From assembly GCF_900176075.1 (NCBI RefSeq), contig NZ_FWWV01000068.1, forward strand, positions 30,943 through 94,942: 64,000 nt of DNA. Direction: 5' to 3'. The position numbers and the translations under genes are program-made. Shown here in pieces: positions 19,550-29,199 of this stretch. Positions within the stretch are counted from its first letter, which is position 1; each line of letters starts with the position of its first letter. Below the pieces are notes generated by a model. The model was given only the letters and a program-made list of their open reading frames with translations. It searched no databases and was not told where the DNA came from. The DNA is from Pasteurella testudinis DSM 23072 (lineage in GTDB: Bacteria > Pseudomonadota > Gammaproteobacteria > Enterobacterales > Pasteurellaceae).

Positions 19550-19598
19550 AACCGCACTTTTAAGATCATCTTTTTGATGGCAAAAGTGCGGTTTTTTT
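19550..19598. terminator. bidirectional terminator made of inverted uptake signals
   Basis: AACCGCACTTTT at 19550-19561 and AAAAGTGCGGTT at 19582-19593 form a perfect 12-base-pair stem, followed by a run of Ts on the plus strand. It serves the plus-strand hydrolase gene and may also serve the convergent murR. Confidence 0.85.
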
Positions 19599-20452
19599 TA
19601 TTCGGATAAGCGGGCAACCAATCGTTTGCTTTGTTGAATTTGCGTCAGTGCCGTTTGCTGGTTTTGTTGCACCAATCCCATAAACAGCAGATCGGTAATC
19701 GCGTGTTGCGCGGTGCGCGAGGCAATCGACGAGCTGCGGTATAACGCTTCGTCGGCAATGGAAAACAGCAGTTGATCGGCCAAGGGGTGCAGCGGGTTAA
19801 AGGTCGCCGATGTCAACGCAATAATCGGTGTCTGCCGCGCTTTGGCGGTTTCAACCGCCAATAACAACTCTTTCTTTTGCCCCGAAAAAGAGATCACAAA
19901 CAACAAATCTTGCGGCGTTAATGTTTGGCTCAGCACCAGTTGGGCGTGCGTATCCATTTCGGTTAACGCTGTGATCGAAATTTTATTCAATTTATAGGCG
20001 AAATCTTTGGCGACCAGCGCCGAATTGCCGATGCCGATCAGCAGAATTTTTTTGGCTTGGTTCAGCTGCGACAAAACCTGTTGCAGGGTCTTCAGGGAAT
20101 TAATCCGGTAAGTTTCTTGCAACGCCTGTTGCTTTTCTTGAAAAAGTTTTTCGGCGACGGTTGTCAGACTGTCCTCGGCGCCGATGTCGTCATGCAGTTT
20201 GAGGCTCTTTTCTAACGTATGGTTTAACGCCAAATCTTCACTGAGCGCCACCCTGAACTCGGTGTAGGAGCGTACGCCCAATTTTTGGCTGAATTTGATA
20301 ATGGCAGATTGGCTGACGCCGACCGCTTGCGCCAATTTGGTGGAGGGAAGATTTTTGACTTGCAGGCTGTGCTGCAAAATAAATTCGGCAATTTTCCGTT
20401 CCGTTTTGGAGTAACTGTTTAGTGAATACTCGATTTTATTTAAAAAACCCAT
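19598..20452 (-). CDS. murR: RpiR-family regulator of MurNAc use (MurR)
   Basis: A 284-residue repressor with an N-terminal HTH_6 domain (KLAQAVGVSQSAIIKFSQKL) and a C-terminal SIS sugar-phosphate-binding domain (ILLIGIGNSALVAKDFAYKL ... DLLFVISFSGQKKELL). The family senses sugar phosphates; in E. coli MurR responds to MurNAc-6-phosphate and represses murQP. Its divergent position next to murQ and murP supports that role here. The intergenic region contains an inverted repeat that may be the operator. Confidence 0.9.
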   Translation of the reverse strand: MGFLNKIEYSLNSYSKTERKIAEFILQHSLQVKNLPSTKLAQAVGVSQSAIIKFSQKLGVRSYTEFRVALSEDLALNHTLEKSLKLHDDIGAEDSLTTVAEKLFQEKQQALQETYRINSLKTLQQVLSQLNQAKKILLIGIGNSALVAKDFAYKLNKISITALTEMDTHAQLVLSQTLTPQDLLFVISFSGQKKELLLAVETAKARQTPIIALTSATFNPLHPLADQLLFSIADEALYRSSSIASRTAQHAITDLLFMGLVQQNQQTALTQIQQSKRLVARLSE

Positions 20453-20465
20453 ATCTACCTCACAA

Positions 20466-20484
20466 AAAGAATAAATAATTCTTT
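20466..20484. promoter_or_regulatory. candidate MurR operator
   Basis: AAAGAAT-N5-ATTCTTT is a perfect inverted repeat in the 132-base gap between divergent murR and murQ. RpiR-type repressors bind such repeats. The assignment is inferred from position. Confidence 0.5.
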
Positions 20485-20584
20485 ATTTTTTATAATTTTG
20501 GAATAAGTTAGTTTAAAGTGCGTTTTTAGTCAATCATTAATATCCGTTTTCGCGTTATCAAGCGGCACTGGCAAAGGAGATTGT

Positions 20585-21505
20585 ATGCAGGAAGTTCTTA
20601 ACCGGTTAATCACCGAAAGCCGCAATCCGCTATCGGCGGAAATCGACCGTTTATCCACCACAGAAATTTTGCAGCTGATCAATCGCGAAGATCAAACGGT
20701 CGCACAGGCGGTTGCAACCCAGATCGCAAACATTGCACAGGCTGTTGACCATATTGTCAGCGCATTTCGGCAGGGCGGCAGGCTGATTTATTTAGGCGCC
20801 GGCACGTCCGGACGATTAGGGATTCTCGATGCCAGCGAATGTCCGCCGACCTATGGCACGGATCCGCAGCAGGTGATCGGCTTGATTGCCGGCGGCAAAA
20901 GTGCGGTTTTTAGTGCGGTGGAAAACGCGGAAGATAATCGCCAAGCGGCAATTGAAGATCTGCAAGGGATTAGATTGCACCAACATGATGTCTTGGTCGG
21001 TATTGCGGCAAGCGGCCGCACGCCCTATGTGCTGGGTGGCATCGAATACGCTGAAAAAATAGGCTGTGTCACGGTCGGCATTGCCTGTAATCCCGATTCG
21101 CCGTTATTGCAACGGGCAGCCATTGCGATTTGTGTGGCGGTCGGCGCCGAAGTAGTGACCGGCTCGTCGCGCATGAAAGCGGGTACGGCGCAAAAGTTGG
21201 TGTTAAACATGTTGACTACCGCCGCGATGATTCGTAGCGGTAAAGTGTTTGGTAACTTGATGGTGGACGTGCAGGCGAGCAACCATAAATTGGTCGAACG
21301 GCAAAAGAATATCGTCATGCAGGCGACCGGTTGTGAAAAATCACGAGCGGAACAAGCGCTTAAAGCAAGCAAGCAGCAGTGTAAAACGGCGATCCTGATG
21401 ATTCTGACCGATTTGTCCGCTGATGACGCGAAGCACTTGCTGGCACAACATAACGGGTTTATTCGACAAGCGTTAAGTGCGCATTTCCAACGGAATGGCT
21501 TTTAA
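20585..21505 (+). CDS. murQ: N-acetylmuramic acid 6-phosphate etherase
   Basis: A 306-residue cytoplasmic SIS-domain enzyme that cleaves the lactyl ether of MurNAc-6-phosphate to give GlcNAc-6-phosphate and D-lactate. The signature [20 protein letters not shown] is present, with downstream [14 protein letters not shown] and [16 protein letters not shown]. Length fits the family (E. coli 298). The start ATG 20585 follows AAAGGAG. It is followed by murP 21 bases later. The gene contains one exact uptake signal near 20900. Confidence 0.97.
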   Translation: MQEVLNRLITESRNPLSAEIDRLSTTEILQLINREDQTVAQAVATQIANIAQAVDHIVSAFRQGGRLIYLGAGTSGRLGILDASECPPTYGTDPQQVIGLIAGGKSAVFSAVENAEDNRQAAIEDLQGIRLHQHDVLVGIAASGRTPYVLGGIEYAEKIGCVTVGIACNPDSPLLQRAAIAICVAVGAEVVTGSSRMKAGTAQKLVLNMLTTAAMIRSGKVFGNLMVDVQASNHKLVERQKNIVMQATGCEKSRAEQALKASKQQCKTAILMILTDLSADDAKHLLAQHNGFIRQALSAHFQRNGF

Positions 21506-21526
21506 CAGTATCAATAGGAGTTCATG

Positions 21527-22954
21527 ATGGCAGAGATAAACAAACATTTTATTTCACAAGTTGTAACACTGCTCGGCGGCGCTGCCAATATCGCTTCGGT
21601 CGGGAATTGTATGACGCGTTTGCGCTTGAAAGTCAATCAGGCACAAGAGGTGGATATAGCAGAATTGAAACGCTTGGACGGTGTTTTGGGCGTGGTCAAT
21701 ATGCAGGATCAGGTGCAAATTATCTTGGGGCCGGGTAAGGCGGGAAAGGCTGCGGAACTCTGCACGGCGTATCTACGGGAAAATGCGGCAGTTGGTGATT
21801 TAAAAGAGATTGCACAAAGCCACAAACAGCAGTTAAAACAGCAACAAACCGGCGGAATGCACCAATTTTTAAGCAAATTCGCCACGATTTTTACCCCATT
21901 GATTCCGGGGTTTATCGGCGCAGGCTTGTTGTTGGGTATCGGCACGTTACTGGAACAATCTTTTGTCGCCGGTGTTGAAAATCCGAATGCTACGCTGGTT
22001 GCGCTGATCGGCTATCTGAAAGTCTTCAGCAAAGGTCTGTTCAGCTTTTTAAGCATTATGATCGGCTACAATGCCGCGAAAGCATTCGGCGGCAGCGGCG
22101 TAAACGGTGCGATTATCGCTTCGTTTTTTATCCTCGGTTATAATCCGGAAGCGACCAAGGGGATCTATTCCGGCATGAGCACATTTTTCGGGCTGGAAAT
22201 TGATCCGCGCGGCAATATTATCGGCGTGCTGATTGCCGCGATTATCGGGGCGAAAGTCGAACAATGGGTACGAAAATTTGTGCCGGATAATTTGGATATG
22301 CTGCTGACCTCGACCGTAACGCTGCTGATTATGGGCGCATTTACCTTTTTGTTGATCATGCCGGTCGGAGTGGTATTGTTTAACGCAATGTCATGGTTGT
22401 TCAGTCACTTAAACGGCAATCCGTTCGGCAGTGCGGTGCTGGCAGGGCTGTTTTTGTTGTCGGTGATGTTCGGCATTCATCAGGGCTTTGTGCCGGTCTA
22501 TTTTGCCTTGGTAGAAACCCAAGGATTCAACGCGCTGTTTCCGATTTTGGCAATGGCAGGCGCAGGGCAAGTCGGCGCAGCCATTGCACTATATACCATG
22601 GCAAACAAACATTCGCTCTTGCGTGCGCAAATCAAAGGTGCGATTTTACCCGGCTTTCTCGGTATTGGCGAACCGTTGATTTACGGGGTCACGTTGCCGC
22701 GGGTCAAGCCGTTTATCACTGCCTGTATCGGCGGTGCGGCAGGGGGTTTTGTGATTGGGCTGATTGCCTATTTGGGCTTCCCGATGGGCTTAAACAGTGT
22801 ATTCGGGCCGTCAGGGCTGTTGGCAATCCCGTTATTAACCGGTCCGAACGGTGTATTCGGCGCAATAGCGATTTATCTGCTCGGCACGTTAACGGCCTAT
22901 GGCGTTGGTTTTTTAACCACTTACTTTTTTGCCAAAGAGGTGGACTTGAGCTGA
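21527..22954 (+). CDS. murP: PTS MurNAc transporter, EIIBC
   Basis: A 475-residue inner-membrane phosphotransferase permease. The N-terminal EIIB domain has the phosphorylated Cys in [12 protein letters not shown]; the C-terminal EIIC domain has about ten hydrophobic segments and the conserved [10 protein letters not shown] motif. There is no EIIA domain, so a separate EIIA (Glc-type) is needed, as in E. coli MurP. I chose ATG 21527 over the adjacent ATG 21524 because it is better spaced from TAGGAG. Product MurNAc-6-phosphate is the substrate of the upstream MurQ. Confidence 0.93.
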   Translation: MAEINKHFISQVVTLLGGAANIASVGNCMTRLRLKVNQAQEVDIAELKRLDGVLGVVNMQDQVQIILGPGKAGKAAELCTAYLRENAAVGDLKEIAQSHKQQLKQQQTGGMHQFLSKFATIFTPLIPGFIGAGLLLGIGTLLEQSFVAGVENPNATLVALIGYLKVFSKGLFSFLSIMIGYNAAKAFGGSGVNGAIIASFFILGYNPEATKGIYSGMSTFFGLEIDPRGNIIGVLIAAIIGAKVEQWVRKFVPDNLDMLLTSTVTLLIMGAFTFLLIMPVGVVLFNAMSWLFSHLNGNPFGSAVLAGLFLLSVMFGIHQGFVPVYFALVETQGFNALFPILAMAGAGQVGAAIALYTMANKHSLLRAQIKGAILPGFLGIGEPLIYGVTLPRVKPFITACIGGAAGGFVIGLIAYLGFPMGLNSVFGPSGLLAIPLLTGPNGVFGAIAIYLLGTLTAYGVGFLTTYFFAKEVDLS

Positions 22955-22970
22955 TAGCTTGAAACGGCGA

Positions 22971-23009
22971 AAGTGCGGTTTGTGATCTGATCCCAAACCG
23001 CACTTTCAT
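22971..23009 (+). terminator. inverted uptake-signal terminator after murP
   Basis: GAAAGTGCGGTTTG at 22971-22984 and CAAACCGCACTTTC at 22996-23009 form a perfect 14-base-pair stem with an 11-base loop, 16 bases after the murP stop. Confidence 0.85.
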
Positions 23010-23065
23010 TCCCCTTTGTCAGTTGCCGCTTTTATTTATTCCGTTTTTAAATCAATCAATTGCTG

Positions 23066-23089
23066 TTTTTGCGATCTCGCTCGTAAAAA
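23066..23089 (+). promoter_or_regulatory. CRP-S (Sxy-dependent) site of the comNOPQ operon
   Basis: TTTTTGCGATCTCGCTCGTAAAAA contains the CRP-S core TGCGA-N6-TCGTA, in which the C at position seven replaces the T of ordinary CRP sites. It lies 65 bases before the comN start. In H. influenzae competence genes, including the homologous comN operon, are controlled through CRP-S sites with the co-activator Sxy. A T-rich stretch with TAGACT lies downstream as a possible -10 element. Confidence 0.85.
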
Positions 23090-23153
23090 CAGCTGACCGC
23101 ACTTTGTATTTTTCCCCGTTTTTTTAGACTTACGGCTAACATAAGGAGGAAAA

Positions 23154-23672
23154 ATGCGTCATGGATTTACCTTATTGGAAATGTTGCTGGTGGTGGCGTT
23201 GCTGAGTGCGGCGGCAACGTTGGCAGTGCCGCAGTGGCAGGCGCTGTCGGATTATCAGGTGTTGCAGAAAGAGCAGCGCAGGCTGTTCGCTTTTTTGCGT
23301 CATATGCAGCTGCGGATCGAAAATTCGCAGGATATTTGGTTTTTGTTGATCAACCGTGACAGCCAGCGGCGCTGGTGCGTCAGTGTACAGCGCAAGGATA
23401 ACCTGATTTGCGACTGTTTTATTGCGCACGCCTGCCCGAAAAGGGTGCAGGCGCACTTCTATTATCCGTCGTTTCCGCAGCAGACCCGAATTATCAGCAA
23501 AAAATATTACCCGAATGAAATCAGCCGTTTGAGCGGAATCCGCGATACCTTTTCCGCCGCTTGTTTTGTGTTGCAGGCGGGCAAAGTGCGGTCGATTTTT
23601 TCATTGTTTAATGTCGGAAGTTTGAGGGTGAAAGATGATCAAGCCGCCAGCGCCTGCGTTAATGACAATTAA
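23154..23672 (+). CDS. comN: competence pseudopilin ComN
   Basis: A 172-residue type IV pilin-like protein. The prepilin peptidase site is at residues 4-5 (RHG|FTLLEMLLVVALLSAA), followed by a hydrophobic helix. The rest is a small soluble domain with several Cys residues. ATG 23154 has a strong TAAGGAGG site. By order (comN-comO-comP-comQ-recC) and the CRP-S promoter it corresponds to H. influenzae HI0938. Such minor pilins are needed to assemble the DNA-uptake pseudopilus. It overlaps comO by 38 bases. Confidence 0.85.
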   Translation: MRHGFTLLEMLLVVALLSAAATLAVPQWQALSDYQVLQKEQRRLFAFLRHMQLRIENSQDIWFLLINRDSQRRWCVSVQRKDNLICDCFIAHACPKRVQAHFYYPSFPQQTRIISKKYYPNEISRLSGIRDTFSAACFVLQAGKVRSIFSLFNVGSLRVKDDQAASACVNDN

Positions 23673-24399
23673 TCGTAACAAAGTGCGGTTTCAACTGCCG
23701 TACAGAAACGGTTTCGGGCTATTGGAGTTGATGGTCGCCACGGCGATCGGCTCGTTTTTATTACTGGTAATCGTCGCTTTTTTCACCCAAGCGCTCAGTC
23801 AAAACCGTGAACTGCTACTGCGCTTACAATTGCAACAAGAGATCCAAAAAGTGTTGCAGTTAATGGCGAAAGATATTGCGCGCAGCGGATTTTACCATTT
23901 TCATCAACAAGTTGAACAATCCAATGTCGATTTATTCAACCATGCCGACGGTGCGGCAAGCAGTATTACCCACGCCAACCGAGAGCCGGAAAACAGTTGT
24001 CTGCTGTTTTGGTACGATTTGGATCACAGCGGTTGCATCGGCAGCAATCACGGTGCGCAATGTCAGCGTGACGAGCGCAACAACACGCAGGATATTCAAA
24101 AAGAGCTGTTCGGCTACCGCCTGAAAAGCAAGATGATCGAAACACGGGCGATGTATAAAAACGGCACGGTTCAGCAGTGCGATGCGGCGCAATGTCACGC
24201 CTATATCGCCGACGGAGGTTGCGATACGCGCGGCTGGACCGATTTGCTGGACAGCGATACCTATCAAATCACCCGTTTGCACTTTTCATGGCTGGCGAAC
24301 GGCAAAGGCGTGTTAGCGGAGATCGAAGGCAGCTATAAAAAACAGAGCGAAATCCGCTATCAAAGTGCGGTCGTTATTCCGATAGTTAATCGGTTATAG
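23635..24399 (+). CDS. comO: competence pseudopilin ComO
   Basis: A 254-residue minor pilin-like protein (PilW/GspJ type). It has an unusually long 26-residue leader before the cleavage site (YRNG|FGLLELMVATAIGSF), which is typical for this family, then a soluble domain with several Cys residues. ATG 23635 lies within comN and has GAGG-like spacing; an alternative ATG at 23662 is possible. It is the second gene of the competence operon. Confidence 0.82.
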   Translation: MIKPPAPALMTINRNKVRFQLPYRNGFGLLELMVATAIGSFLLLVIVAFFTQALSQNRELLLRLQLQQEIQKVLQLMAKDIARSGFYHFHQQVEQSNVDLFNHADGAASSITHANREPENSCLLFWYDLDHSGCIGSNHGAQCQRDERNNTQDIQKELFGYRLKSKMIETRAMYKNGTVQQCDAAQCHAYIADGGCDTRGWTDLLDSDTYQITRLHFSWLANGKGVLAEIEGSYKKQSEIRYQSAVVIPIVNRL

Positions 24400-24428
24400 G
24401 CTTTATTTTTCAATAGGTTGGAAAAAAC

Positions 24429-25103
24429 ATGATCAAAAAAGGCATGGTAACGCTTTCCGCTTTGCTGATACTCTCCAGCGCCTTGTTGCTGTTTTTAATG
24501 CTGGACGAACAGATTTTAGCCATGCAGCGTGCCAATTTCGGCGAACGGTTGCGCTATTTGCAGCAACGGGAAAACTTGTTGCAGCAAAGTGCGGTGCTTG
24601 ACGGTGATCGGCTTTGCCGTGCGCAAAGTGCGGTTCAGCCCGATGATCTGCTGTTTTTCACGATCCGCTTTAGTGATAAAACGCAGGATCAGCAGCATAA
24701 AATTGGCTGCCGCCGTGTGTCGCTGTTGCAAACCTTGCCGCAACAGGCGGCGCAACAAGGAATAACGCGTTTTTTAAGCGCCGATTTCGAGCGCTGGCAA
24801 ACGGCTTGGGATTTTGCCGAATTGCCGTTGGCTGCGGCAGATTATACTGCGAATAAGATTTTATGGCTCGATCAGGCGGGCGAATGGCAACCGGAACAGG
24901 ATTTTTACGGCGTGGTGATTGCCAAGGAGCGTTTGCATTTATCGGGCGAAGGCAAAATTATCGGCGCGGTGATCTATCAAACGGCGTTGCTGCATGCAGA
25001 AAACCAGCTGGAATTTAGTCATGACGTGGTGCGGCAGGTGGCGGAAAAATATCGGCAATGGATCTATCAGCAGGGCAGTTGGCATGATTTTAATACGTTA
25101 TAA
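24429..25103 (+). CDS. comP: competence operon protein ComP
   Basis: A 224-residue protein with one N-terminal hydrophobic segment (MVTLSALLILSSALLLFLML) preceded by MIKKG; the G|MVTLS junction resembles a short prepilin leader but lacks the usual Glu at +5. The remainder is soluble, with Cys residues near 60 and 93. By position it matches H. influenzae HI0940 (comP, DUF2509-like). The ATG at 24429 is preceded by TTGGAAAAAAC. It contains two exact uptake signals. The function is inferred from the operon. Confidence 0.78.
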   Translation: MIKKGMVTLSALLILSSALLLFLMLDEQILAMQRANFGERLRYLQQRENLLQQSAVLDGDRLCRAQSAVQPDDLLFFTIRFSDKTQDQQHKIGCRRVSLLQTLPQQAAQQGITRFLSADFERWQTAWDFAELPLAAADYTANKILWLDQAGEWQPEQDFYGVVIAKERLHLSGEGKIIGAVIYQTALLHAENQLEFSHDVVRQVAEKYRQWIYQQGSWHDFNTL

Positions 25104-25104
25104 A

Positions 25105-25437
25105 ATGCGTTATAAAAGGCGTTATAAGCCGATTTATGCTCACGGCAAAAAAGGCGCTAGTCTGCTCGGCGTACTGGTGACGCTGGCGCTGTTCAGCTTG
25201 GTGATGACGGGGATTTCCCGTTGGGTCAATCTGCAACAGCGTGACGGTTTGCTGACTTACCAGCGTTATCAAGCGTTGTTGCTGGCACAGAACCAATTTG
25301 CCCGTCAACGCTTGGGGCTAGCGTGCGAAACGCGAAGCGAACAAAATCAACAAGTGTTCAGGCTGAATTGTCAAGGCAAACAGGTCAAAGTGCGGTTTGC
25401 GACGGGCGAAATCACGCTGAATGCAGAAAGTGAATAA
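25105..25437 (+). CDS. comQ: competence operon protein ComQ
   Basis: About 110 residues if started at ATG 25105, two bases after the comP stop; an in-frame ATG at 25084 would overlap comP by 20 bases. The N-terminus has KKGASLLGVLVTLALFSLVM, a class III-type pilin leader and helix with G|ASLLGV at the processing position. It is the last competence gene before recC and corresponds to HI0941. Longer open frame upstream is a shadow within comP. Confidence 0.77.
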   Translation: MRYKRRYKPIYAHGKKGASLLGVLVTLALFSLVMTGISRWVNLQQRDGLLTYQRYQALLLAQNQFARQRLGLACETRSEQNQQVFRLNCQGKQVKVRFATGEITLNAESE

Positions 25438-25516
25438 TCAGGCTTGCAACCGCGCCTGCTGTCGTTGACAATAACCCCATTCAATCAAGCCATTTAATCA
25501 AAATAGAGGCTATGCG

Positions 25517-28500
25517 GTGCTGCATTTATATTATTCTAACCATTTGGATACGCAACAAGCGCTGTTGATCCGTTTGCTGGCGTTACAACCGCTGGTGGAT
25601 CCGTTTCAAAGCGAACAGATTTTGGTGCAAAGTCAGGGCATGGCGCAGTGGCTGAAACTGCAAATCGCCGAAAAGTGCGGTGTTGCCGCCAATATCAGTT
25701 TTCCGCTGCCTGCCAGTTTTATCTGGCACCAATATCACCGCACCTTGTCCGACGTGCCGCAGCATAACGCCTTTGAAAAAGAGCGGATGCAGTGGCACCT
25801 AATGGCGCTGATTCCGACCTTGCTCGACCAACCCGATTTCGGCGGTTTGAAAAAATACCTGCGTGAGCAGCAACACGGCGAACAGGAAAAGTTGTATCAA
25901 TTAAGCGGCAAAATCGCCGATCTGTTTGATCAATATTTGGTGTATCGTCCGGATTGGATTTCGGCGTGGGAGGCGAAGCAAGATCAAAACGTCTTGCAGC
26001 AATTGCTGCAGGGCGTCAGCACAACCGATAACGAACTTTCCGCTCGTTTCAGACAGGATCTGCAAAGTGCGGTCAGCTGGCAAGGGCAGTTGTGGCGTGC
26101 GCTGTATGCCCGTATTGAACGGCAGGCGGCGCAAAAACAGGAGCGTTGTTGGCACCGTGCGGCGCTGCACCGGCAATATTTGCAGACCCTCGCCGAGCAG
26201 CAACCGAAACACCTGCCGCAACGCCTGTTTATTTTCGGGATTTCCGCGTTGCCGAACGTCTATTTGCAGACGTTGCAGGCAATGGCGCAATATTGCGAGG
26301 TACACCTGTTTTTTAATAACCCGTGCCGTTACTACTGGGGCGATATTATCGATCCGGCGTTTTTGCAAAAATTAAAACTGCGCAAGCGCCTGAAGCCGTC
26401 CGAGCAAGCGTCAAGCGATTGGCTGAATGAAAAACAGTTGGCGCAATTGGCACAGCCCGATTGGCAAGATGATCCGCTCGGTTACTTGCAAACCGGCAAT
26501 CCGCTGCTGGCGGCGTGGGGCAAAATGGGGCGCGATTTCTTGGCGTTATTAAGCCAGAGCGAAGCCAATGAAATCGATGCTTATGCGGCGGCGGACGGCG
26601 ACAGTTTGCTGGCGCAACTGCAAAATGCGATTTTGGATCTGCAAGAATTGCAAAAAAGCCCGCCGTTTTTGCTTGCCGCCGATGATCAAAGTTTGAGCAT
26701 TCACGCCTGCCACAGCCCGATGCGTGAAGTGGAAGTGCTGCACGATCAACTGCTGCATTGGTTTCAGCAAGACAACTCCCTCACACCGAAAGACGTGGTG
26801 GTGATGGTGGCGGATGTGGATCGTTATGTGCCTTATATCCACGCAGCCTTTTCGCAATATTCGTACAGTGATCCGCGTTTTATCCCTTATGAAATCGCCG
26901 ACCGCAAACACACGCACAGCGATGTGCTGATCGCCACGTTTCTGCAATTGCTGCAACTGCAAGAGAGTGATTTCAGCGCCGAAACGGTGCTGGCGCTGCT
27001 TGATGTGCCGGAGCTGCGCGAGCGTTTTGAGTTGGATCTGAAAGAGCTGGAGATTTTGCAGCGTTGGGTGGCGGAAAACGGCATTCGTTACGGCTTATCC
27101 GCCGATCAAAACGCAGCGACGCTCGACCAAGTAACGCCGAACTACAACGCGTGGCAAAGCGGTTTGCAGCGTATGCTGCTGGGGGCGGCGATGCGGGAAA
27201 ACGACGGCATTTGGCAGGAGACGGTGGCGTTTGAGTTAAGCTACGGCTTGAATGCGCAGATTGTCGGCAAACTGGGCGAGTTTCTCGATTGCTTGCAGCA
27301 CTGGCACACGGTTTTACAGCAGGAACATTCGATCGAGCAGTGGCAACAGCAGTTGCATTGGCTGCTGCAAACCTTCTTCGGCGAAAATGAACACAGCCGC
27401 GCGGTGCTGCTGTTTTTGACAAAACGGATTGACGAAATCTGCCAAACCGCACTGGATAGCGCCTATGATCAGGCGCTGAACAGCGCCGTGATCGCCGAAT
27501 TGTTTAGTCATAAATTAAGCGAAGAGGACAACAGTTTTCATTTTCTCAACGGCAAATTGAGCTTCTGCACCTTGCTGCCGATGCGCGCGATTCCGTTCAA
27601 AGTGGTCGCCTTGTTGGGCATGAACGAGGGCGATTATCCGCGTCAACACAACCCGAACAGTTTCGATTTAATGCAATATCATCAACAAAAAGGCGATCGG
27701 GTGCGGCGTGACGATGATCGCTACCTGTTTTTGGAAGCGATTTTATCGGCGCAGCAAAAACTCTACATCAGCTATGTCGGACGTTCGCTGATCGACAACC
27801 AACCTTTGCAGCCATCGGTGCTGGTCAGCCAGTTGCTCGACTATTTGGCGGATCAAACCGAGTTGGCGCAAGCCGATGATGAAGAGCAAAATAGCGAAAA
27901 TCGGCTTGAAAAAGTGCGGTCAGCCTTGGTTCAACAGCACCCGATGACGGTTTTCAGCCGTGATAATTTCCTACTGGGGCGGCGCAACCGCTCTTTTGCC
28001 AAAGAGTGGTTGGCGGGTGCGACGGATAATGCGCAGGTGAGCGGATTTTTGCAGCCGTTGGCAGGCGAGCCGCAAGCGGAAAATGTGATTGCGTTGGAGC
28101 AACTGATTCGCTTTGTGCAATCGCCGTTGGCGTATTTTTTCCAAAACCAGCTTGGGGTCTATTTTACACAAGATGAAAACGAGTGGGCGGATAGTGAGAA
28201 TTTTGCGTTGGATAGTTTGCAGCGCTACACCTTGAGCGAGCGTTTGTTGCAGCAAGCGCCAAACGAATGGCAAGCGCAGTTGCGGCGTTTTGAACTGAAA
28301 GGCGAACTGCCGCGCGCCAATTTCGCCGCTATCAGTCAACAAAAACTGAGCGAGCGCCTGCGCCCGTTAAGTGCGGTGATTGAACCCTATTTATCGCAAA
28401 GCGCGACGGCGTTAAATATCGATATCGGCATTGAAATCGATGGCGGGCGCTATCGTTTACAGGGCGAAGTCGGCGGCTTATATCCGCAGCCGGATTTAAG

Positions 28501-29059
28501 CCAAACCGAACATTCGCCGACCAGAAATGCGCAAACAAAAAATACGCAGATAAAACAGGTAGCATGGCGTGCCGGTTCAATTAAAGTCAAGCAGCTGATC
28601 CAATATTGGATTGAATATTTGGCGTTGCTGAGTCAGCTCAATTTACCAACAGAGAAGCAAACGGCGGACAGCGCACCGCACTTTTACGGTTTGGACGGCG
28701 ATAAGATTCAGTCCTACGGTTTTAGTCCGCTTTCCGCCGAGCAGGCGCAGCGGCAGTTGGGCGTTTATATGCAGGATTTCATGCAAAGCGAACAACGTCT
28801 CTTGCCATTACCGACAACACTGTATGATGATTTTCTGTCCGGCAAAAAGAGCGAACAAGACTTGCTGAATGCTATTCTCAAACTGGGCGAAAACGGCTTT
28901 CAGCCAAGCGACAAAGCCGATCCGTATTGGCAACGGCTGTTGGCGCAAACACCGCCTGACGATTTGGCGGCAAATTTAGCCGAAATGGCGGAAAAAATGC
29001 AGGCTTGGTTCGCGCTGATGAAACAGAATTTGCTCACTGCAACGCAAAGCGTACGCTGA
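25517..29059 (+). CDS. recC: exodeoxyribonuclease V subunit gamma
   Basis: A 1180-residue protein of the RecC family, the Chi-recognition and scaffolding subunit of RecBCD. It begins YYSNHLDTQQALLIRLL and has the conserved block EQILVQSQGMAQWLKLQIAE followed by ANISFPLPASFIWHQ; later KLSFCTLLPMRAIPFKVVAL and LLGMNEGDYPRQ are typical. Start is GTG 25517. It directly follows comNOPQ, as in H. influenzae HI0942. RecB and RecD are not in this window. It is slightly longer than E. coli RecC (1122). A short duplication lies across its stop codon. Confidence 0.95.
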   Translation: MLHLYYSNHLDTQQALLIRLLALQPLVDPFQSEQILVQSQGMAQWLKLQIAEKCGVAANISFPLPASFIWHQYHRTLSDVPQHNAFEKERMQWHLMALIPTLLDQPDFGGLKKYLREQQHGEQEKLYQLSGKIADLFDQYLVYRPDWISAWEAKQDQNVLQQLLQGVSTTDNELSARFRQDLQSAVSWQGQLWRALYARIERQAAQKQERCWHRAALHRQYLQTLAEQQPKHLPQRLFIFGISALPNVYLQTLQAMAQYCEVHLFFNNPCRYYWGDIIDPAFLQKLKLRKRLKPSEQASSDWLNEKQLAQLAQPDWQDDPLGYLQTGNPLLAAWGKMGRDFLALLSQSEANEIDAYAAADGDSLLAQLQNAILDLQELQKSPPFLLAADDQSLSIHACHSPMREVEVLHDQLLHWFQQDNSLTPKDVVVMVADVDRYVPYIHAAFSQYSYSDPRFIPYEIADRKHTHSDVLIATFLQLLQLQESDFSAETVLALLDVPELRERFELDLKELEILQRWVAENGIRYGLSADQNAATLDQVTPNYNAWQSGLQRMLLGAAMRENDGIWQETVAFELSYGLNAQIVGKLGEFLDCLQHWHTVLQQEHSIEQWQQQLHWLLQTFFGENEHSRAVLLFLTKRIDEICQTALDSAYDQALNSAVIAELFSHKLSEEDNSFHFLNGKLSFCTLLPMRAIPFKVVALLGMNEGDYPRQHNPNSFDLMQYHQQKGDRVRRDDDRYLFLEAILSAQQKLYISYVGRSLIDNQPLQPSVLVSQLLDYLADQTELAQADDEEQNSENRLEKVRSALVQQHPMTVFSRDNFLLGRRNRSFAKEWLAGATDNAQVSGFLQPLAGEPQAENVIALEQLIRFVQSPLAYFFQNQLGVYFTQDENEWADSENFALDSLQRYTLSERLLQQAPNEWQAQLRRFELKGELPRANFAAISQQKLSERLRPLSAVIEPYLSQSATALNIDIGIEIDGGRYRLQGEVGGLYPQPDLSQTEHSPTRNAQTKNTQIKQVAWRAGSIKVKQLIQYWIEYLALLSQLNLPTEKQTADSAPHFYGLDGDKIQSYGFSPLSAEQAQRQLGVYMQDFMQSEQRLLPLPTTLYDDFLSGKKSEQDLLNAILKLGENGFQPSDKADPYWQRLLAQTPPDDLAANLAEMAEKMQAWFALMKQNLLTATQSVR

Positions 29060-29083
29060 GTGACAAAGTACGCGCTGAGTGGC

Positions 29084-29122
29084 AAAGTGCGGTTGCGTTG
29101 ATCAAATTTTTAACCGCACTTT
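29084..29122 (+). terminator. inverted uptake-signal terminator after recC
   Basis: AAAGTGCGGTT at 29084-29094 and AACCGCACTTT at 29112-29122 form an 11-base-pair stem with a T-rich loop, 25 bases after the recC stop. There is no clear T-run. Confidence 0.65.
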
Positions 29123-29199
29123 ACAGATTTCGCCTTGCTACCGGCAGCAACAAGCAATAAACTACAACGTTTATTTTTATGTCATCAGAGTGAGAGAAA

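Noticed and set aside
22393..22962. A 189-codon frame overlapping murP in another frame
   Set aside because: The murP frame has a clear EIIC sequence across this region; the alternative has Arg/Cys-rich random composition.
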